From assembly GCA_030674155.1 (NCBI GenBank), contig CM060336.1, positions 1,339,342-1,403,341 on the forward strand: a stretch of DNA of 64,000 nucleotides, read 5' to 3'. Origin of the DNA: Stramonita haemastoma. Lineage: Eukaryota > Mollusca > Gastropoda > Neogastropoda > Muricidae. The notes beneath the pieces were generated by a model. It saw only the letters and a program-made list of their open reading frames with translations. It was not told the origin of the DNA and did no database searches. Both the position numbers and the translations under genes were made by a program. This document shows, piece by piece, positions 43,773 to 64,000 of the stretch (position 1 is the stretch's first letter; every line of letters starts with the position of its first letter).

Positions 43773-45100
43773 GTCTTTCACATTAACTTTTTCTGTGGAT
43801 GCCTTAGTAGTGGGGTATGGCTGCAGGAATACTAGGGCCTATAGGAAAACAGAAGGAAAAGTGACCAGATCTAAAGCAGGAGTGTAGCCTTAGGCTAGGC
43901 CCACAGGAAGTAGGTCTAACAAATGCATTGGTACAGTTGATGGGACTGTAGAGTTAACACTCCTATTTTGCAGTCGACACACAACCAGTGCGGAAGTTTC
44001 CGTTAGACCTCTGCTAACAGTACTGATGGCGCTAAACTCAACCATTATTGGTACATCGTAATAACTCCAGCAAGAGAAATCAGTTGTAAAGGGTGGGTAT
44101 TATAACTTTAAATATTTTGAACAAGAATTCTCCCAGCAGGTAAAGTTATAACACATTGTGACAGACCATCATTTTGTGTAGCCTATCAATTTGGTTCAAT
44201 TTTTAATGTCCGTATTGTAAAAAAAAAAAAAATCTTGATTTCTCTCCACAATGAATATAGATCTAGCAATCAATCAATCTACCTATCAATCTATCTGTCG
44301 TCTAGTTGTTTTTTTCTTCTTCTAAATTCCTTAGTTCCTTAGTTTGTTCAAGGATTCTTGGGAGATTTTCCTGTTGCTGTAGATTGAGATCAGCCACATA
44401 GACTAGATGAGTAGATCTATGCCGGATTTGAAGTGGGCTTATTGTAGCCTAGCTTTAGGCCGGGCTCTCTCGCTTAGGCTGGGCCTGGTGATAACTTCAT
44501 GTTTTGCACAGAGAAGTTATGTAACATTAACTGCCCATTCCCATGGCTGAACCCACTGTAAATATGAGGTTTTGCCTCTGACAACGTTGAAGGGCAAGTC
44601 TGTACAAATACTGTTCCCAATAGGCCTGGGTTTGGGTGTGATTTTTTTAAAAAAACTTAGATGAATTGTGGACTGCAATTTATGTTACGTGAGGCACAGA
44701 GATGTAACAAGCCCCCAAGTTCTTGCATAAAGTGGTGTTTGACTTTTTTTAAATTTTGTGGTTTGGGTTTTTAGTTGTTTTTTAATAGAGGGGTGGGTGT
44801 ACCTTTTGATTATTCATAATTGTACAAGAATATCAGGAAGATCTATATTGCTCAAACTCGGAGTAGATAGTGTTTATATTGAGAGATTTTCCTGGATCCT
44901 AAACCCCGGGAAGTTGCCAAAATTTTGGTGGTAAATGGTCCATATGGTTGACTGAAATAGTTCCAATAAACCGCTAGACCTATTCCGTTTCTTTTTGAAT
45001 ATCAACTAATGAAAAGAAGTTAGCTCAATTCTGATGATGTGGTAGGGCGCGAACAACTAACGTCACAGGGGATCACCCTCATGTTGTTTCCACAGAAATA
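43201..45100. other. Long stretch without recognised features
   Basis: Only an (AAT)n microsatellite (43723-43771) and short A or T tracts stand out. If the candidate first exon is real this is its intron. Confidence 0.4.
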
Positions 45101-45134
45101 TGTAGACTTAAGTATAAGTGCCTGTGTGTACATT

Positions 45135-45260
45135 TTACTTTGCTAAAACTCGTAACTGTTATTGGTTGCTTGTGTGTTGTATAGGTCGAATGCAAGCTTG
45201 TACTGATTTGTTTTTGCAAGACATAACACTGTATAAACTCCATGTTTTTTTTGTTTTTTT
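45135..45260. repeat. Dispersed repeat, partner of 46378-46490
   Basis: TGTTGTATAGGTCGAATGCA, then a TTTTTGCAA motif and TATAAACTCCATG, match 46378-46490 (TGTTGTATAGGTCGAAGGCA, then GCGCTATATAAATTTCATG). It is probably a retroelement 3' end. Confidence 0.6.
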
Positions 45261-45589
45261 TAATTATGATGTAGATCTATCTATCCATGAATATATGAAT
45301 ACCTATATCCTGAAGATTTTGATATTAGTTATGGCACTGTTCCACCGTCTACTTCTTTAGATATTCAAGAACTTCCAATATAATGTTGTTTTTTTGTTTG
45401 GTTTAAAAAGAAAACCCCAACCTATTTATCTACTAAAGGGAGATAAAAGTAAGGTTTGTGTGATCTTACCAGGCTTTCTTAAACTACGTTGTTGTGCTAT
45501 CTAGGTTATTGTTTCTGTCAAAACTCTTATCTTTTGTTGTACTGCGCTGCTAGGGGCATGGTAACTTTGGATCAGTTAAATATTTATTT

Positions 45590-45937
45590 ATTTATTAGTT
45601 TGTTTTATTTATTTATTTCAAGGATATTGGAAGCGGCGCTTTTGTGCTTTTTTTTACAGCCAGTCCCCGTGTGTATGCAGTTTGTCTTGTTCCCACCGGC
45701 ACACAATGGCCTACTCTTCCAAAAAGTGGAACAGGTTTTAACGTGTGCACAAGATGTTCTGCGTACCTTCGCACTCTGGACCTCAGTTTATAGTCTCATT
45801 CGAAGGACTTTTGGGGGAGAAGTGGAGTCGGCTCTGATATTAACTCAGAGGAAAAATCCCCCCTGAACGAGATTGGAACCCGGGTCAGCAGATCACGAGC
45901 GCATCACTCTAACCACTAGGCTACCCCGTCCCCCCAG
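45590..45937 (-). mobile_element. S1 SINE, full length
   Basis: Tail ATTTATTTCAAGGATATTGG at 45610, central module 45700-45810, and head with GTAGCCTAGTGGTTAGAGTG at about 45910-45930. Confidence 0.9.
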
Positions 45938-46148
45938 GTGAAATCCTACTGTGGTTTAAAGTTACACAACTGCATGACAGACGTTGAAACAGCATAGCAG
46001 TTCATGCCTGCTGCTTGCAGGAAACAGGAACTGTGTGTAAATGTTTCCTACTGAGTCCCTCAATTCCCAGCACACAGCCAAGGAAGATTCTTCAAGTGGC
46101 CTGTCAGATCCAATTCCTTGTAGACTTGACTGTGTGTTGTAGGCGATT

Positions 46149-46345
46149 GTATGGTCGTTGGCGATTTCTCTGGTAAAACGGAGAAGGCCCGCCACATAGG
46201 GGAGAATTTGTATTTTGTATTGTTTTGTATGTATTTGTTTGTATTGTATGGTTGCTGTTGATTTCTCTGGTAAAACCGAGAAAGCGCTCCACATGGAGGA
46301 AAATGTGTATTTTGTATTGTATTGTGTATGTATTTGTATGTGTGC
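46149..46345. repeat. 97-bp tandem duplication
   Basis: GTATGGTCGTTGGCGATTTC at 46149 and GTATGGTTGCTGTTGATTTC at 46246 head two diverged units, each with TCTCTGGTAAAAC and TGTATTTTGTATTG. Confidence 0.85.
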
Positions 46346-46377
46346 GCGCGTGCGCGTGTGTGTGTACATTCGAATTT

Positions 46378-46495
46378 GTGAAAACTATTAATTGTTATTG
46401 ATTGCTTATGTGTTGTATAGGTCGAAGGCAAGCGCTTTTAATTTGTTATTGCAATATATAGCGCTATATAAATTTCATGTATTATTATTATTATG
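46378..46495. repeat. Dispersed repeat, partner of 45135-45260
   Basis: It ends TATAGCGCTATATAAATTTC followed by an ATT run, the look of a retroelement 3' end. Confidence 0.6.
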
Positions 46496-46716
46496 CTTTA
46501 AAATGTTAGTCACTGGCAAATGAAAATCCGATTGTTCAATGTTTCCACCCCCACCCCTCTCCCGAAAAAAAGCCTTGTAAGGGTTTTTTTGTTTATTTTA
46601 GGGGGAGGGGGATGTTGGTTGTTTTTTTTTTAAAGACAAGACCATCACTTTTACCAACAGTATCCTTTAGTGTAAAGAACCTGAACGTGCATTGCACCAT
46701 GTTGTGCAGAAGTAAA

Positions 46717-60150
<13,434 letters not shown>

Positions 60151-60491
60151 GCGTTTGGATTTATCATATAGAATGTGGCGGCATCGTGAACTTGGGTTGG
60201 TTTTTTTCTGCCATGAATTTTTTTTTGTAATTCTGGAGTGGTTTGTTTTTCATCTTTTTTTTTTTTGGTTGATGTTTTTTGACAAGTTTTTTGGCTATGT
60301 TATGAATTGCATGGAGATAGTTTGTTGGTTGTTTTTTTTGTTAATGTTTTAGTGGGTTGGTTGTTTTGGGTTTTTGTTTCATTCTAGATCTGTTGTAGGT
60401 TCTTTCTGAGATGGTCAGGGATAATAGTGTGGCTTTTATTTTGTTGTTTTCTTTCAGATCTGTTCATGCCTTTGGAGAAGTTTTATTTAGG

Positions 60492-60575
<84 letters not shown>

Positions 60576-60846
60576 TCTCTCCCAACTAAAATATTGATAC
60601 AATGTAACACGAATGTGTATCAAACTCTAACCTTGTTGTAGATATGGCCAATCTGACCATGGGCCTCAAAGAATCGGCTGACGTTTTTCCTGTTTGATCA
60701 AATTTTGCATACCAATAGACTAGTTTTCCTCCTTCCACCCAAACTCGGTGTATTGTGGCCTAAGGTGATGTACATATTAAAACTGTTCACAGAGTCTCTC
60801 TCTCTCTCTCTGTCTGTCTGTGTCTCCCTCTTCTGTCTGTCTGTCT

Positions 60847-60896
<50 letters not shown>

Positions 60897-60900
60897 CCCT

Positions 60901-60936
<36 letters not shown>

Positions 60937-60977
60937 TCTTCTCTCTCTCTCTGTCTCTCTCTCTGTCTCTCTCTCTT

Positions 60978-61024
<47 letters not shown>

Positions 61025-61075
61025 CTCCTCTCTTCTCTCTCTCTTTTCTCTCTCTCTTCTCTCTTTTTTGTTTTG
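60151..61075. repeat. ADGF 3' flank, T-rich with CT microsatellites
   Basis: T-rich to 60400, then CT runs at 60495-60580 and a long CT and CTGT region at 60795-61072. It probably contains the ADGF 3' untranslated region, whose end cannot be fixed. Confidence 0.6.
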
Positions 61076-61261
61076 TTTTTGTTTTTTTGATAGTTTTCTC
61101 CCCCGCCCCTTCAAATAAGGATATCAGTTAATTTTTTTCCCCTTTTATCCAAATGTGTGATTTAAATGACTTGTATAACTTTAGACATATGGCCGTAGAC
61201 TGATGTTTCAGTTATTATAATGTTCTCCTGCTGGCTCCTGCTGGCTCTTTATCTATTAGCG

Positions 61262-61425
61262 TTTTTTTGTTGTTGTTTGTTTGTTTTGTTTTGTTTTTTG
61301 TTTGTTTTTGTTTGTTTGTTGTTTTTTGTTGTTTTGTTTGTTTGTTTGGGGTTTTTGTTGTTTATTTGTTTGTTTGTTTGTTTTGTTCTGTTTTTTCTTT
61401 TTCGTTTCTTTTCTTCTTCTTTAAT
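61262..61425. repeat. GTTT-type tract
   Basis: Imperfect GTTT and GTT repeats. Confidence 0.85.
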
Positions 61426-61432
61426 AATCCAA

Positions 61433-61722
61433 ATTATTTTATTGTGACTTCTGATTTTCGTCTTCTGAATGAGTGCACCTTTCTTACCTTATTATATGTA
61501 GTGTACTGTCGCATTTCTCTTACCTTATTATATGTAGTGTACTTATTTCTTGTATGTTGTTTGGTACTGCGTATAGTTTTTTGTTTAATATCTTTTATTT
61601 TGATGTTATCCCTGAAAAGGGCGGGGACTGGATGTAAAAAAGCACGTGTGCTTATCTATTATCCTCGAATAAAAGAATTTGCCTTGCCTTGCCTTGCCTT
61701 GCCTTGCCTTGTCTTGCCTCTC
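61433..61722 (+). mobile_element. LINE 3' untranslated end with CCTTG tail, second copy
   Basis: It matches 50235-50470, starting TTTTATTGTGACTTCTGATT and ending in five or more CCTTG units and CCTCTC. A TTACCTTATTATATGTAGTG segment is duplicated near 61490-61535. Confidence 0.88.
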
Positions 61723-61834
61723 TCCGCAGAGGAAAGAACAGCTTGTTGTGTGTATAAGGAATGTCACGGTTTTTAAATAACATTTCCATTGATTTGTTTA
61801 TCAAAATATTTGATGCACAAAACAACCCGTAGTC

Positions 61835-62640
61835 TTACATCATTCTGAGATTTGGGGATTGGATGCAGCAGAAACACAAATGGAGTCGGTGCATCTGTTT
61901 GCTTTGAAGCCATTTTTAGGAGTAGACAGACGAACACCAAGTGATTTTGTTTTCAATGAAACAAATAGATCTCCTCTTACAACTAGCTCTGCTGTTAGGT
62001 GTGTTAGGTATTGGTTTAAAATTTAGAACATGGAAGAGCACAGACTGCCATTTAAATCTTATAAGATGGATTTTGGTTTAGATGCTAGGGGAAAGAAAAA
62101 CTGGGCCACACAAGTAACGCATTTGCTTATTCAAATAAATGGTTTTGGATATGTCTGGTTAAATCAAAGTGCTGGAAATCTAGCTGCTTTTAGACAAAGA
62201 TAGATTGATTGTATTTACCAACGATGGAATGATCATATTCAAACTCATGATCGATTTAGCACTTGTTGACAATTCATAAGCTTACACACTGTGAAACATT
62301 ATTTAAAGCTTGAAATGGATATGCATTCTAAAAGAATAATGGCTAAATTAAGACTGGATTTGTCAGATATAAATGTTCATAAACTTAGATACAGAATACA
62401 TCGTGAATCTGATACAAGATGCTCTTTATGTCATGAAGCAATAAAAGATGAAATACATTTTGTTTTTATGCCTGTAATGACATCAGGCAAAAATATATCC
62501 CAGCAAAATATACCAGCCAGCCTAATGCATTTAGACCCTGGTTGCTCCTAGGATGTAGTAATCGTAGAAATTTAGCTTTACATTTATATAAAGCCTTTAA
62601 GATCAGAGATTATGTTTCCGTAAGGTCGAACAGTCATTTT
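61835..62640 (+). pseudogene. Decayed LINE polymerase C-terminal region
   Basis: One frame from about 61845 reads SEIWGLDAAETQMESVHLFA, then LKPFLGVDRRTP, a YWFKI block, NWATQVTHLLIQINGFGYVW, and after three in-frame stops (near 62020, 62200 and 62268) YLKLEMDMHSKRIMAKLRLD and CSLCHEAIKDEIHFVF. This order (EIWG, R-x-P, W-x-x-Q, C-x-x-C and E-x-H-F) is the C-terminal third of a LINE polymerase. It is AT-rich and old. Confidence 0.8.
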
Positions 62641-62879
62641 TTTCTCCCCTGTGGCGTTGTTTGCATTTGTTTGTCACTGCTGTACTTCACCGTGCATTCC
62701 TGCCATTAATCGTGGAGTTGATTGATCAACAAGCCCATTCATGTAGTCTATGGGCCAACGGCCTTTTATAAAGAAATTCTTTCAGAGTTCTCTCCTTATC
62801 TGTCTATTTATCTGTCTATCTCTAAAAGGTTTGAAGGAAAGCGTCCTGATTTTTCTTTCTCTCCTTTTATATATACACA

Positions 62880-62952
<73 letters not shown>

Positions 62953-63005
62953 CTTTTATATCGAGGATAAGCATTTTATATCGAGGATAAGCTTTTATAT
63001 GCTCT

Positions 63006-63036
<31 letters not shown>

Positions 63037-63046
63037 CGCGCGCGCA
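62880..63046. repeat. Two (GT)n microsatellites around S1 tail fragments
   Basis: GT run 62881-62950, two copies of TTTTATATCGAGGATAAGC at 62954-62995 (the S1 tail complement), then GT and GC runs to 63046. Confidence 0.9.
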
Positions 63047-63317
63047 CCCAGTGATCACCTTTTCATTCAATGCAGATTGTGCGTTATACAAACTGTGTGC
63101 TCTCATACCTGTATACCAGCCCACATATGCTAAGTAAGAAACGTGCGTGCCATATCTTATAAACTTGTCAAAGGACTCGCGTCCTTCTGAAACACATGAT
63201 AAGAACAGATGGCTGCATAATAAGCGTGTATGGCATTTGCAGTAGCCTACATTTTACTCCTGCCCACACGTCCTTCGTTTGTTTCTCTTCCCTCTTCTCT
63301 CTGACCATGTTCATTGT

Positions 63318-63634
63318 TGTTGTTGTTGTTGTGCGTTCCAAGCTTAACACTCTGGGGGTCATCCAGAATGTGCCACACTCTGACTCACTCACCCCACCTG
63401 GGAATCTCCGTGAAATTGAAACTGCACACTGAATGAGAAGTTTGCGTGTAGGACTGTTTTCAAATACCTCACCATATAGGCAGCCATTTTCCGACTTCAG
63501 ATGATTTTTTTCTCCTTTAAAGGAGAGTGCATGTTGTTATGTTAAGAGCTTGTCATGGCTGAAGGCACAACAATCTCAACACAACATTTGACAACATAAC
63601 AACATTTTAGTGTAGGCCTTGGCAATGAGCTGAC
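63318..63634. repeat. Dispersed repeat, inverted partner of 25618-25912
   Basis: It begins with a GTTGTTGTTG tract and GTGCGTTCC and ends ACATTTTAGTGTAGGCCTTGG. It is the reverse complement of the 25.6-kb copy over about 300 bases. From 63047 to 63317 nothing is recognised. Confidence 0.85.
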
Positions 63635-63784
63635 ATCAGTAACGGACACAGCTTTTGGCCTGGGCCCAGGTAGGAGGGGGTGTATGTGGTGCCCGGCCTT
63701 CTCCTGTGCCTGTAACTCTGCAGGATTGATAGCTAGCCTGCCTCAGCCCACACCTTCCGCCTGCAGAGCAGCTCGTTTTTCTTT

Positions 63785-63892
63785 GTGCAGAATGCATGCT
63801 GGGTATGTTTGTGTTTTCCTAACCCGCCAAGCACTTAGCCATGAGATCTTTGACATGCATGTTTGATTCTCTGCATCTGTATAATTAGACAT
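63785..63892 (-). mobile_element. S5 fragment
   Basis: GCATGCTGGGTATGTTTGTG, then AACCCGCCAAGCACTTAGCC and GATCTTTGACATGCATG match the S5 body. Confidence 0.7.
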
Positions 63893-63894
63893 GT

Positions 63895-64000
63895 AAAATG
63901 GCAAAGGTGTCCCGTAACCTATGTGGTCGTAGGGGAGCGAGGTATCAGGGACCTCAGTTTCTCCAGGGGCCAGCATATTGAGGGCGGCGCCCATCTCCTA
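63895..64000 (-). mobile_element. S2 SINE, cut by the window end
   Basis: GGCAAAGGTGTCCCGTAACC to GGCGGCGCCCATCTCC. It continues beyond the window. Confidence 0.88.

Overview
This is a gene-poor, repeat-rich window of a metazoan nuclear genome. Introns with GT-AG borders, tRNA-derived SINEs, several non-LTR retrotransposon (LINE) remnants, one tyrosine-recombinase (DIRS-type) retrotransposon and very abundant microsatellites all show this. The secreted adenosine-deaminase growth factor (ADGF/ADA2) gene and the modular SINEs fit a mollusc, probably a gastropod, but the species cannot be fixed from sequence alone.

Layout. From 1 to 7.6 kb the window holds LINE and SINE debris and minisatellites. 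From 7.6 to 22.2 kb the minus strand carries a tandem array of short exon-like blocks with good splice borders, arranged as a repeating B-C-A triplet. The array is interrupted at 13600-18512 by an almost intact DIRS retrotransposon that encodes a Gag-like protein, RT/RNase H plus a methyltransferase-like region, and a tyrosine recombinase, with inverted termini and an internal complementary region. From 22 to 41 kb there is mostly microsatellite, SINE and LINE sequence, including a 56-bp x 12 minisatellite. Around 41.7-42.5 kb there is a promoter-like segment followed by a possible untranslated first exon. From 46.7 to 60.15 kb lies the only convincing host protein gene, a nine-exon plus-strand ADGF/ADA2 gene whose introns are packed with SINEs and microsatellites. 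From 60.2 to 64 kb there are LINE 3' ends, a decayed LINE C-terminal region and SINE fragments.

Repeat names used here: S1 (tRNA-headed SINE of about 330 bp with a LINE-like tail), S2 (about 280 bp), S3 (about 400 bp), S4 (about 560 bp), S5 (about 500 bp), R7 and R8 (dispersed repeats of unknown class). S1 and S4 share a central module but have different heads and tails. The S1 tail matches the 3' end of LINE copies at 50.2 and 61.4 kb, so that LINE is its likely source of reverse transcriptase. Several insertions are nested, and two have recognisable target-site duplications.

The ADGF gene is well supported because all splice phases agree and the deaminase motifs are present, but its reading frame needs three single-base corrections: two in exon 4 and one in the signal-peptide region. 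They could be assembly errors or early decay. No complete new multi-gene system was found. The least explained structure is the minus-strand tandem exon array.
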